From Isoetes taiwanensis (taxonomy: Eukaryota; Streptophyta; Lycopodiopsida; Isoetales; Isoetaceae): 64,000 bases of DNA. Location: the NCBI GenBank assembly GCA_021234155.1, contig JAJEKV010000003.1, positions 31,791,166 through 31,855,165 of the forward strand. The letters are read 5' to 3'. The translations under genes were made by a program, and so were the position numbers. Positions 44,290 through 56,648 of the stretch are shown here, piece after piece (position 1 is the first letter of the stretch; each line of letters begins with the position of its first letter). The notes beneath the pieces are model-generated. The model saw only the letters and a program-made list of their open reading frames with translations, did no database searches and had not been told where the DNA came from.

Positions 44290-45801
44290 TGTCTTGTCGA
44301 GTTTCTGTTAGCTGACAAACCTTATTCTGTTAGCTGAGATCACTATAGTCTCAGCATTGAAAGGATCAGCTCGGTCTAGTTTGTCATTTTCTTCACATAT
44401 CTGTGTGCCAAACATGGATGCTCCTAATGGGATCTCAGAGCCACCATGCATGGAGAAAACATGGAGAAAACGCAGGCATTCAGCTAATGATCTGAAAACT
44501 TACTTCAGAAGCCGCTACATTTAGCTGATACACTAATGTCAAATGTCAGAAACCTTTGCCATGTTTCTAACCTAATTCAATATGTTCCTTGTTCCCCGAT
44601 AGATTGTTTCAAAATAAATACCCAATCACTGTCATACCTTTGTCCTAATAGCAGCGCATTCCAAAGACTGATGAATGAGTTCCCATCTCTTACATCTTTG
44701 CATGGCTAAGGTTGTATTTCAGACCGATATTAAAAGAAAGTTGTTGTTGTTGCATTATATTCCCTCTCAAGAATAGGGCCTGAAAAACAGCTCACTGTTA
44801 CATCATTCTTCTTAAGCAATCCTAGTTGGTGTATTTTACTTAACTTAGCCTTCAAGATTTCTGTTTTTGAATTTTGTTGCCCAGGATTTCTCCAGCCACA
44901 CAGTAAATCATGTGCCTATATTGTATTATGACAATGAGATGCTGTCTATTCATGGTATACTTTAGATTTTGCTAGCTTTTATCTCTACTGCATCTTCTTC
45001 AGTGCGCCTGATCACAATTCTTGGCAGGAATTACAGAGCAAGAAAGCCCTCTAGGGAAGATTTTGTTCTGATTTCTATTCTTGATTTCTATTGCCCATGA
45101 TTTCTCCAGCCGCACATTAAACTTTATTAACACTTTGGCTAATATGTGGAAAAGTTTGTTGAGGAACTACGTCAGTTTGTGCCCATTATATATGTAAATC
45201 ACCCTTTAACCTGCACACACGCAATTTCTAGCAAGATATGTTATATTCATGCCCATTTAATCTCAAGCACTAGTGCATTTGTTACCAAACAGGGACTTTA
45301 AAGAACGGAGCTCATGAGTTTCTCCGCTCTCTCGCTTCAGTGTCGGGACAGGTGGTCGGGACGAGGAAGTAGACTCCGACCATCAGCCCCTGTTCTTGCA
45401 GATAGATTGGCAGGCCAACCGAGCATCCATTGCCCCAACACCCCATGTACCACGGTTGCGTCTGGACTATGATCATGCGGCGGTCTATGCGAGGATGCTT
45501 GAGCATGAGCTGCCGGGAGTGCTGCCTGTAAATGCCTGAACACATGCCACCTTGCTCTTGCTTTTATCTAGATTTCAGAGACTGTAAAAGAAATATTAAT
45601 AATGCCATAAATGAAAATGTTAACAAAATAGTAGACAAATCTTAGTGTTGCAATCCTATCTCTCAGGCCAAATATTCCAATAATATGTTCCAACAATGCA
45701 GATTATGATTTCAGATAATGCAGATTACATGCAGTACGTGTGTTTTTGACATGCTGCAAAATTTGCAATTGCATATCTTATATCTTTATCTTCTTATATT
45801 A
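44290..45801. other. Interval between two Helitrons, with two possible exon fragments
   Basis: On the minus strand 44450-44320 is open as MHGGSEIPLGASMFGTQICE followed by ENDKLDRADPFNAETIVIS. On the plus strand 45338-45540 follows a plausible acceptor (TCGCTTCAG) and reads DSDHQPLFLQIDWQANRAS then VPRLRLDYDHAAVYARMLEH to a TGA at 45538-45540. Neither is recognised. The remainder holds nothing I can support. Confidence 0.35.
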
Positions 45802-48593
45802 TCTTATATTATAATGTTGTGTAATGGACCGCACCCTAGATCGGGCGGCCCACATTAACTCTTAAATAGACGGTCGTGATTATTCCAGGAAAAAAAAAGG
45901 GGCAAAAAGCGCCCTTTTTGAGCTTTCCAGTTCACGGTTGCTGGTTGCAGGCCGATTCTGAAAGGCGATGGGTGGCCGGATTCCAAGCCTCTGGCATGCA
46001 AATCATTGGCCGAAGATGTGTCTCAGGGACACAGCTCTACCATGCAGTATCCGGCCTGGTCGGATCAAGGGCATGCCGACCCAGGCGTAGACCATCTGCG
46101 CTGCTCCTCTGGGGCCGCTCATATTTTAGGGCCCCAAACCATTTGGCTATTTTGCCATCAGGCCCAGTCCATGCACGCCCTTTCACTGCTTAAAACAAAG
46201 TTCAGTTGCCTGCAGTTCATCGGTTTGGGCGGCCAGGTTACCTGTGCATCAAAAACTTCAATAGCATGTTTTAAGTAGTTTAAACGACCGGGGTAAGTGC
46301 TTTATGCCATGGTTTTGGCACTCGGCTATGTTAAATCCAAACTTGCATTTAGGGATATTTCATCCCAATAGGAAGCCGGGGTTTTGGTTATGGTTTTCGC
46401 AGTTAACCTTTTGTCAGCAATGCAGCATCTACTTCTGAACATGAGATATATGGAAGCATAATCCCAGAATGCCTCTACTTCTGGGCACGAGATAGATGGA
46501 AGCATAAACTCAAAAATTGATATGGCAGATGGTGATGCCAGAGATTTATCCTCAAAAGATCTCAAAGATGCAGTATTCAAGGAATTGGTGAGCAAATTTC
46601 TTCTGGGATATGAGATTTAGCTTTAATCACTGGATATTACAATCTGTTTAAGGTTATACTCTACAGGAACCATTTATGATGAAGGGGTGCTGACATGGAA
46701 GGATCTGTTGCAAAATATGTTAAAACAAAACAGCTTCTTGAAGTTGATGGCTTTGTAGCTTCATATGTCCAGGTATATTATAGAATCGAATGTGCTAAGA
46801 GATGTTCTGCTCCATTATATGTTATAGTATTTTTTCTATTGGAGTCACAATCTGTTGTCCAGATCCTTGGATCAATTCCTGTTCTGTGGAGCAGACTGTT
46901 GGTCTATGGCATTGATACTCTGCTAGGTAGTTTTGATCCTTTAAGAGCATCCAATATGAATGCATTGCTTTTGTTTTGCAGGTTGAAACTCGACTTCATG
47001 CCATAGTGGCCCTACTGCTGCGGTGATAGCTTGCAGAACATATCTAATTTCTACAAGGTAAGCAGTTTCAAAGTGGCCCCTTACTGCTTACATTTGTTGT
47101 TTCATGAATAGCTTTTGAGTTTGGCATGTATTTTGAGTTAGAATTGTTGGTATTGTCATAGATGGACATCCCAATTCCACTGCAGCCCCTTTTATGTAGT
47201 TAGCAAGAACTGGAGGTTTGCGTCTCTGCTCTATAGCTAAAACTTTTTATTCTCCTTTTCCTTCATTTGCACTTTCGTAGCCCCACAAGGGAGAAGGCTG
47301 TGCGGCTCTAGGGTCTGATTACCGTTCTCATGCTGGTTCTTGCATGTAAGAAGGAAACAGAACATCAAAGTAACCTTAATTTTAACATGTATGTTGTTAT
47401 ATAATTCAAGCATGAATCTGTTTATGGAAACCCCTAGAGAAATACTAGCGTGCAGATAAGACTAAGATTCACCTTATAATGCCCTTAAGAAGCACAGTGT
47501 GGAATCTATATTTATCTGTGGCATGATCGATTACTAACTTGCTGTGAATGTTTTGCAGAAAAGAATCTTTAATGGGTCAATGTGCCGTGCTACAAAAGGA
47601 TCTATAATGGGCTGAGATTTACCATGTAAGTGCACACAGAGCTTAAGAAATCTTGCAGCTTTTAACTTCTTCCGTCCGTTGCCATGTAATCAAAAGGACA
47701 TATATTTGTGAATTTTGACAATGTGTTATATGCGATGGATATGGCAGTTTCAGCTAAATAATTATTCATAGCTATGACATGCAGATGAGTGCATATAACA
47801 CATGATCTTACCATATGGTAAATGCTTGCTTTGAACTCTTTTAACATTCTTGCAAGAATGTAGAATTGTCTTAGCCAGTCTTTTTAGATGGGCAGACTCT
47901 AACAATAGTTTTCCGTAGAGGAAGGAATGCACCATAAAACATAAGGGCATACATATTAGTATCTCAAGTATTTCATAGGCAACTTTGGTACCTCTTCAAC
48001 GTAGCTTTAGCTTTATGTCTGTAGCTTTAGCTTTATGTCTGTAAATAAAACACAAAGAACACAAGGGGTTAAAGAATAACGACAAAATAGATATATAACA
48101 AACCCATTGCAGACCAAACATAATAATTTTTTTCTTTTTATATGAGGTTTGCAATCACCTCACTATGTTTTTATACCCTAGAGAATGTAAATGTTGATCT
48201 CAAAAATGTTCTATAAACAAAAGTTGCGTTGAGGTTGAAGTTGCCTTTACCTTTGGAGTTCTACAATAAAATCTTTGCCACTATTATGCTTCATTTATTT
48301 TGCATACTATTCTATTCATTCAGATTGCCCAAAAGATTGGCCAATAAGATATACACTAACATGGATAGTGTTGGTTTCTCATGACAACATCATGCTTTTT
48401 AGGACATGGTCATCGCTAATATAGAACCAAATTTTAGAATATTTCAATTATGATAAAAGACCGCTTATAGCTCTGCAATCTTCCTCCTTGGGTGCAATGA
48501 TCAACAACTACCTATAGCTTCGCAACCTTCTTCCTTCTTGGGTTTACGAATGACACCCAACTTATGCCCAGCAACGCTGGGCACCATTACTAG
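45802..48593 (+). mobile_element. Non-autonomous Helitron, plus strand
   Basis: 5' end TCTTATATTATAATGTTGTG after A (45801), the same 5' terminus as the minus-strand Helitron; 3' end hairpin GCCCAGCAACGCTGGGC, ACCATTA, CTAG at 48590-48593, then T. Length 2792 bp. Shares the subterminal 'CCTAGATC..GGCCCA' phrase with the other copies. Contains exon-like pieces and a 20-bp tandem repeat at 48001-48040; no Rep/helicase. Confidence 0.8.
46440..47057 (+). pseudogene. Exon-like fragments inside the Helitron
   Basis: Three pieces with splice-like borders: SGHEIDGSINSKIDMADGDA.. to KEL before GTGAGC (ends 46587), preceded by an internal 45-bp duplication; CAG/46667-46772/GTATAT containing MEGSVAKYVKTKQLLEVDGF; and CAG/46982-47057/GTAAGC. 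The source gene is not recognised. They look like exons of a captured gene with introns retained. Confidence 0.4.
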
Positions 48594-51581
48594 TTATAAT
48601 TATAATGTTTTAGCGCAAGTAATGGACCACGCCCTAGATCTAACGGGTTTTGTTCGTTTGGCCCATCCGACGGTCCACACAAAATTTCTTGCGGTCCGAT
48701 GCCGTGGATGCGTAGCGTAGAAGATCTCAAATCTCTGGTGTTTTCCTTCGAGCCAGATGGATGGGGAGTAGCTCATGTCTGGTTGTTTCCTTTGCCAGTT
48801 CCTAGCTTGAAGTTCTGCCCTGCAGGGCGACGTCTTGCTGAGAGGATTTTTGGGATGGAACACTGCCCTGCTAGAATGGGTTTGGGCAAGCGTAACAATA
48901 TTTTCTGCAGCTCTTTGACCTTTGCCGCTATCCGGATGGGTATGCCGCATTGCCAAAGTCGTGAGGTGAGGATCTGATCAAAATGTGTTAAGGTCTGGAT
49001 TGTCGCTTCATGTAAAAAGTTCTTCAAACCCTAAAGCTCATGTATGGTACCTTCAACATTGGCTTCAGATGATTCCGGATACAGCAAATATTTTGTTCCA
49101 TTTTACTGCAAGATTTTCTTAACCTTGACTAAGATTCAAACTGCTCCAAGAAGGCTTTTACTATGGATGCATTTGGATTCGAAACGTGTGGACTGCCTTT
49201 CAGACAATGTAGCTCATCATTGCCATTGATCAATTCAAAAACTCCCTTATGCTAGAAGCAAGGGAGCTATGGATTAAGTTTTGGCAATTTCAGTGGTATG
49301 CCATGGTAAAACCTGAGAATCAGTGTCTGGACAACTTTATTATCTAAGTCCTGCTGAATTTTGATCTGCAACATAAGGGGACTGTGGCCATGGCTCAATG
49401 TTGCTTTGCAACTTTTCTTCATTGCTCAAGGTTCCTGCTGTAGGAAGTATTCTTTTTTTTCTTATTTTCTAAAAAGGCTTATTCGTTGTTTGACAGTTAT
49501 TTCCTGCAGCATAAAGGTGCGGATTGCCTTCTACATGATGCAACTCATCATCGCCATTGATCAAATCAGAAACTCCCTTATGCTAGAAGCACCAAAGCTG
49601 TGAACTAAATTTTGTTGGTTTCAAAGTGGTATGCCATGGTAAAACCCGTAAGAATTCAAGATTTGGACAACATTACTATCTTAGTCCCGCTAAACTTTGA
49701 TCTGCAAACCATAAGGAGACTGCTTTGCCATGGCTTAGTGTTGCGACTTTTCTCTATCATTGCTTGCTACAAATTTTTTTTACTCTATTTAGATGCCCGA
49801 TCAAGCTCTTCTCCTGAGGATTGATGGAAGACATAGAAAGAAGACCTCATTCAAGTTGTCAGATCCAATATTTCATTCATCTCCTAAGGGAAATGAATTA
49901 TGAATGGGCAGGTAGAGTATTTCAGTTCATGTTCATAAGGATGTTTTTCTTATGCATGGCCCTGACTGGGGCAAATGTTCAAGATGACAGGTGCTTGGAG
50001 GCTATCCATTCTTTTTTCCAAAGTTGCAGGCCGAAAAAAGCCATATATGCAGGACATGCTTTGGAGAGGGCCACGCAGACATTAAGGAAATGAACATATT
50101 GCTTTCTGTCTCTATTCTATATCATAGCGACTAAGAATCTTCTAAGCTTATATGCAGGTAATCTGACTTTTGTTATGCATATCATAATAGTGGTGAGATG
50201 CAAACATATTCTTTTCTCATGCTTGCAATTTTTTTACATTTTTAAACAGCATTTTTTCAATTCGGGTTGAAGCTAATTATTTAATCACATTCTCTAGGTT
50301 TGCTTAACATAATTACATTGTTAGCTCATTGAATTGCGTGGTTTGGACACAAGTTTTTTTGCTAAATTAGTCATACATCAAAGCTTACCATTGTGCATGT
50401 TAATATCTTAATTGCATATTGCATGATAGTTTTTGAAAAAGTGCATATGGTGTCTGTCCTTCCTACACATGATTTTACAAGGCTCGCATCAAAAATGGAT
50501 TCTGCTTTGCAACAGAGCTGCATGTAGTGCAAAATCTGGGTTATGTAGTGCATTCGGATTACAGGGCTGGCTATTGTGTTCTATGCTATCTTTATTCATA
50601 TTTTAAAATGGTCTGCCAATGATATGCTCATTGTAGACAATAACAGGAAGAGAAGCGGACAAAATAACAGGAAAGGCCATCACAAATCATTGAGGAAGCA
50701 AATGATTACAAAAGCAGGTTCTATACTCTAAGAGAAAGGACATGGCGGATTTTTCTGATTGGTTGTGTGCCAGGTTTCTCCCTGGGCTTGCTCTTGGTAT
50801 TTAATTCCATATTTTATTTTGCATTTGCAGTCTTACCCTTTTGTTAAATTGTGCAGTTTATGATTGTTATTCATGTGCAATAAATTACTGAAACTTCTGT
50901 CCATGCTCTAGCATATGTATTATGAAATTTCATGAAGATCGTATTCTAAGAGATGTTTGTTTAGATCAATGTTGTATATATGCCATGTAAAACTCTTTCA
51001 AGCCTCCATATGGAATAGCTGATACATATATCTCATTCAACAAATTCTTAACATAGCAATGACATTGGAATTTAGGTCCAAATTGCAAGGATCTTAATGC
51101 TATAGTGATCGAAGGATCCAAATTCACGAGTCTTTGTCAACAACCTAGATTTATGTCCTTTTTCCGTTCTAATCAAAACATCAACCTTATGGTCATGAGT
51201 TGACGCGAGAACACCATCTAACAACGTGAGGCAAATGCAAGAGATAAAGCGAAACAAAAGAAAAGGAACAAATTTAAAAACTGGAAGGGTTTTTAGAAAG
51301 AAAATAAAAGGTGTAAACTCAATCTAAGGACACCTCCAATGCATTATGAATTTGCATTAACAAACATAGAAGACATTAAGAAACCTTCCCAATGCATCAA
51401 GCTATTCTAGGCCCAAGGACACAAATGCAGAATCTTCTAAGAGAGCGATGAATTGGAAAGCAAGCTAGACATTGAATGAAAGGATAATGCATGAGCGACG
51501 AGCCAACACCTCAGTATCACTGTTGCCTTATCATTTACAGGCCCACAGCTTATGCCTAGCAACGCTGGGCACTGTTACTAG
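48594..51581 (+). mobile_element. Tandem Helitron unit 1
   Basis: 2988 bp from TTATAATTATAATGTTTTAG to the hairpin and CTAG at 51578-51581. It abuts the CTAG of the preceding Helitron with no spacer. The hairpin is GCCTAGCAACGCTGGGC, with one mismatch. A 90-codon open frame at 49821-50093 has no recognised domain. There is no Rep/helicase. Confidence 0.8.
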
Positions 51582-54569
51582 TTATAATTATAATGTTTTA
51601 GCGCAAGTAATGGACCACGCCCTAGATCTAACGGGTTTTGTTCGTTTGGCCCATCCGACGGTCCACACAAAATTTCTTGCGGTCCGATGCCGTGGATGCG
51701 TAGCGTAGAAGATCTCAAATCTCTGGTGTTTTCCTTCGAGCCAGATGGATGGGGAGTAGCTCATGTCTGGTTGTTTCCTTTGCCAGTTCCTAGCTTGAAG
51801 TTACGCCTGCGCGGGCGTCTTCTTGAGAGGGATTTTTGGGATGGAACACTGCCCTGCTAGAATGGGTTTGGGCAAGCGTAACAATATTTTCTGCAGCTCT
51901 TTGACCTTTGCCGCTATCCGGATGGGTATGCCGCATTGCCAAAGTCGTGAGGTGAGGATCTGATCAAAATGTGTTAAGGTCCGGATTGTCGCTTCATGTA
52001 AAAGTTCTTCAAACCCTAAAGCTCATGTATGGTACCTTCAACATTGGCTTCGGATGATTCCGGATACAGCAAATATTTTGTTCCATTTTACTGCAAGATT
52101 TTCTTAACCTTGACTAAGATTCAAACTGCTCCAAGAAGGCTTTTACTATGGATGCATTTGGATTCGAAACGTGTGGACTGCCTTTCAGACAATGTAGCTC
52201 ATCATTGCCATTGATCAATTCAAAAACTCCCTTATGCTAGAAGCAAGGGAGCTATGGATTAAGTTTTGGCAATTTCAGTGGTATGCCATGGTAAAACCTG
52301 AGAATCAGTGTCTGGACAACTTTATTATCTAAGTCCTGCTGAATTTTGATCTGCAACATAAGGGGACTGTGGCCATGGCTCAATGTTGCTTTGCAACTTT
52401 TCTTCATTGCTCAAGGTTCCTGCTGTAGGAAGTATTCTTTTTTTTCTTATTTTCTAAAAAGGCTTATTCGTTGTTTGACAGTTATTTCCTGCAGTATTAA
52501 TAGGCATAAAGGTGCGGATTGCCTTCTACATGATGCAACTCATCATCGCCATTGATCAAATCAGAAACTCCCTTATGCTAGAAGCACCAAAGCTGTGAAC
52601 TAAATTTTGTTGGTTTCAGTGGTATGCCATGGTAAAACCTGTAAGAATTCAGTATTTGGACAACATTACTATCTTAGTCCTGCTAAACTTTGATCTGCAA
52701 CCATAAGGAGACTGTTGCCATGGCTTAGTGTTGCGACTTTTCTCTATCATTGCTTGCTACAAATTTTTTTTACTCTATTTAGATGCCCGATCAAGCTCTT
52801 CTCCTGAGGATTGATGGAAGACATAGAAAGAAGACCTCATTCAAGTTGTCAGATCCAATATTTCATTCATCTCCTAAGGGAAATGAATTATGAATGGGCA
52901 GGTAGAGTATTTCAGTTCATGTTCATAAGGATGTTTTTCTTATGCATGGCCCTGACTGGGGCAAATGTTCAAGATGACAGGTGCTTGGAGGCTATCCATT
53001 CTTTTTTCCAAAGTTGCAGGCCGAAAAAAGCCATATATGCAGGACATGCTTTGGAGAGGGCCACGCAGACATTAAGGAAATGAACATATTGCTTTCTGTC
53101 TCTATTCTATATCATAGCGACTAAGAATCTTCTAAGCTTATATGCAGGTAATCTGACTTTTGTTATGCATATCATAATAGTGGTGAGATGCAAACATATT
53201 CTTTTCTCATGCTTGCAATTTTTTTACATTTTTAAACAGCATTTTTTCAATTCGGGTTGAAGCTAATTATTTAATCACATTCTCTAGGTTTGCTTAACAT
53301 AATTACATTGTTAGCTCATTGAATTGCAGGTTTGGACACAAGTTTTTTTGCTAAATTAGTCATACATCAAAGCTTACCATTGTGCATGTTAATATCTTAA
53401 TTGCATATTGCATGATAGTTTTTGAAAAAGTGCATATGGTGTCTGTCCTTCCTACACATGATTTTACAAGGCTCGCATCAAAAATGGATTCTGCTTTGCA
53501 ACAGAGCTGCATGTAGTGCAAAATCTGGGTTATGTAGTGCATTCGGATTACAGGGCTGGCTATTGTGTTCTATGCTATCTTTATTCATATTTTAAAATGG
53601 TCTGCCAATGATATGCTCATTGTAGACAATAACAGGAAGAGAAGCGGACAAAATAACAGGAAAGGCCATCACAAATCATTGAGGAAGCAAATGATTACAA
53701 AAGCAGGTTCTATACTCTAAGAGAAAGGACATGGCGGATTTTTCTGATTGGTTGTGTGCCGGTTTCTCCACGGGCTTGCTCTTGGTATTTAATTCCATAT
53801 TTTATTTTGCATTTGCAGTCTTACCCTTTTGTTAAATTGTGCAGTTTATGATTGTTATTCATGTGCAATAAATTACTGAAACTTCTGTCCATGCTCTAGC
53901 ATATGTATTATGAAATTTCATGAAGATCGTATTCTAAGAGATGTTTGTTTAGATCAATGTTGTATATATGCCATGTAAAACTCTTTCAAGCCTCCATATG
54001 GAATAGCTGATACATATATCTCATTCAACAAATTCTTAACATAGCAATGACATTGGAATTTAGGTCCAAATTGCAAGGATCTTAATGCTATAGTGATCGA
54101 AGGATCCAAATTCACGAGTCTTTGTCAACAACCTAGATTTATGTCCTTTTTCCGTTCTAATCAAAACATCAACCTTATGGTCATGAGTTGACGCGAGAAC
54201 ACCATCTAACAACGTGAGGCAAATGCAAGAGATAAAGCGAAACAAAAGAAAAGGAACAAATTTAAAAACTGGAAGGGTTTTTAGAAAGAAAATAAAAGGT
54301 GTAAACTCAATCTAAGGACACCTCCAATGCATTATGAATTTGCATTAACAAACATAGAAGACATTAAGAAACCTTCCCAATGCATCAAGCTATTCTAGGC
54401 CCAAGGACACAAATGCAGAATCTTCTAAGAGAGCGATGAATTGGAAAGCAAGCTAGACATTGAATGAAAGGATAATGCATGAGCGACGAGCCAACACCTC
54501 AGTATCACTGTTGCCTTATCATTTACAGGCCCACAGCTTATGCCTAGCAACGCTGGGCACTGTTACTAG
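51582..54569 (+). mobile_element. Tandem Helitron unit 2
   Basis: Again exactly 2988 bp, almost identical to unit 1; differences are small clusters (51801-51832 versus 48813-48845; around 52495-52505; 52615-52720). It ends CTAG at 54566-54569 and is followed by T. The equivalent open frame is 52811-53083. Confidence 0.85.
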
Positions 54570-55436
54570 TAGGAAATAGAAAGATCAAATGGGAAAGTAC
54601 ATACAACTTACATCCACCTTGCCCTCATCTCATCTATTACAACAACAAATAATGCAATACTCTTAGAGCATATACCTACAGCAACCAGTCGTAAGCACGT
54701 GTTAGCAACAATCATCATTCGTACAGTAAAATATGATTGTGATGCTCATACAATAAACCAATGTCATACCTAGCAGGGAAGACGAGGAAATTTGTACATT
54801 CTACCCAAATTGGCCAAAGGTTTAAAAGCTTTTTAAAAATGAGGCATATAAGGGCTATGGATGTATGCTATCCATATAACCAGATGGTCTGAATGCAAAC
54901 TTAAGCCTTGCACCTACTCAAGAATGCCCAAGCTCAATTGAAAGAGGTTTACAATGCAGTAGTCCATAATTTTCTTCTGGGCTGGACATTTTTTTTAAAG
55001 ATGTCACGAGGAGCAAGCATTCAACAATAACTAATAAGAGAGATAGAGAAATACCTTGATTTTCTCTGTTTGGATCTATTAACACTTTTAAGAAGCTAGC
55101 GTGCACCTAGAATTATGAAAAAACTTGAAGAAGAAATGAGAAAATAATAGCTTAGAGAGCCTATGGAAGAGACTATGAATAAAAGAATGCAGCAAAATAC
55201 TCATCTTATTTTAACTCTAGCCAGGCTAGTTCGACCCTCTAAGTTGCATAGAATAACATAGTGATTGCTTGAGTCCCATATGAATCATATACATAAATAG
55301 TGCATTTATTTTCCTTTGATACATAGGTAGCAAAGTGGGCTTCCTATTTAAAAGGGTATAGACTTGCTATAAACTTAGTATAAAAAGTCAACAAAACTCT
55401 ATTGAAATATTAGACATAAAATTGAACAGTACTTTG
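54570..55436. other. Stretch without a recognised gene
   Basis: AT-rich. Short open frames on the minus strand (55106-54918) have no support. Confidence 0.4.
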
Positions 55437-55447
55437 TTGTAAGGTTT

Positions 55448-55833
55448 TTTGTTTTTTTTTTTTTTGATGAACGTGGACCTTTATTACTCAAAAGAATACA
55501 AAGAGTACATGGGGGACTCAAAACCCAGTGGAGAAGATATCCACTAGAGCAACACTACCCACCACATACATAACATAAAAAAGCAGAGAACACAGATCAC
55601 TATGAGCATAACTGTTTGCTATGAGTAGGTGTGAATCTGAAGATATTGCTCCCAAATGACACTTTTGATGTCATCCTTTAAGGAAGAACACTTCTACGCC
55701 TTCACAATGCGACTACGGGCATCGCTAAGCACTTGCGTATCTGAAAAGAGCTGTCCCTTGAAGATGAGGAGATTTCGTCTCTTCCAGATGGACCAGATAA
55801 TCCAAGCAGATGCTAAGTGGAAAGCCCTCTTTA
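55448..55833 (-). mobile_element. 5'-truncated LINE, minus strand, with target duplication
   Basis: Poly(T) at 55449-55465 is the poly(A) tail on the minus strand. Coding at 55830-55640 gives AFHLASAWIIWSIWKRRNLL and related zf-RVT tail wording. An 11-bp duplication TTGTAAGGTTT flanks it (55437-55447 and 55834-55844), the sign of target-primed insertion. Confidence 0.85.
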
Positions 55834-55889
55834 TTGTAAGGTTTATGAAAAGTTTGTCATGCAGTAGTTGCAAACTTGTTAAAACCTTG

Positions 55890-56091
55890 TTGTAAAAATG
55901 GTTTGAAATGCATTATAAACTTGACAAAGATCTGACGTTGCTTTGACAAAGGGCTTGATGCTATCCCATTGACATAAATTTGACAAAAAAAAGAGCACTT
56001 TGTGACAAGAAAGTAGAGATTGTCACAAAGTTGTCACTACTTTTATGTCTTGACACAAGTGTTGACACTATAACTCTATCCTCTTGTAGTG
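55890..56091. mobile_element. Possible CACTA-type DNA transposon end
   Basis: The stretch ends 'ctcttgtagtg' at 56081-56091, the complement of CACTACAAGAG, which is the common start of plant CACTA terminal repeats. It is preceded by repeated 'ttgacaaa / ttgtcac' subterminal phrases. No opposite end or transposase is seen. Confidence 0.4.
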
Positions 56092-56648
56092 CCAGGTGCA
56101 CATTCTGCTCAAAGGTAAGCATTTCTTGCCTAGAGATATTAGCTAATTGTTGTTCAGCTTAAATACTTCAGCTACTGTATGCTTTATATGCCCTTTGCAT
56201 TTCAAAACCATTTGCATGAGCATAATAATATGTGTAAGAATTTCCACATTCATAACTTACAAAGTGGTAAATAGAAGCTCTTGATGGAAAATATAGGGCT
56301 CTCATATCTCAGATTAACAAACCACAAAGCATATCTTTGATTGTGAAGGTACGATGTATTTCGTCTTGACACTGCTTAGAACTGACCTTTCCCTTTTCTA
56401 TTTTCTTCTTTCCAACATTTCTGTGTGACTTAAAATTTATGAAGAATGGGTTCAAGCATTGACCTTGAAATGGATCAGTACTATAACAAAGACACATCTA
56501 TAGGGATGATCCTCCTGCTGTAAAAGTTAAATTGTATATGAAAGCCTCTAATATTTGTGAACACCCAATATATTTGCAAGTTTATGAAATGTTTGACTGA
56601 GTTGTATTCCTCTGCTACAGGTAAATCCTAGAAAACGATTACATGGCC
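56092..56648. other. Stretch without a recognised gene
   Basis: AT-rich, only short unsupported frames. Confidence 0.4.

Noticed and set aside
49821-50093. 90-codon frame inside the Helitron units as a gene
   Set aside because: Identical in both units because they are copies; no domain, no splice or codon support beyond openness.
48594-54569. Tandem 3 kb repeat as satellite DNA
   Set aside because: Unit borders coincide exactly with Helitron 3' termini, which explains the repeat.
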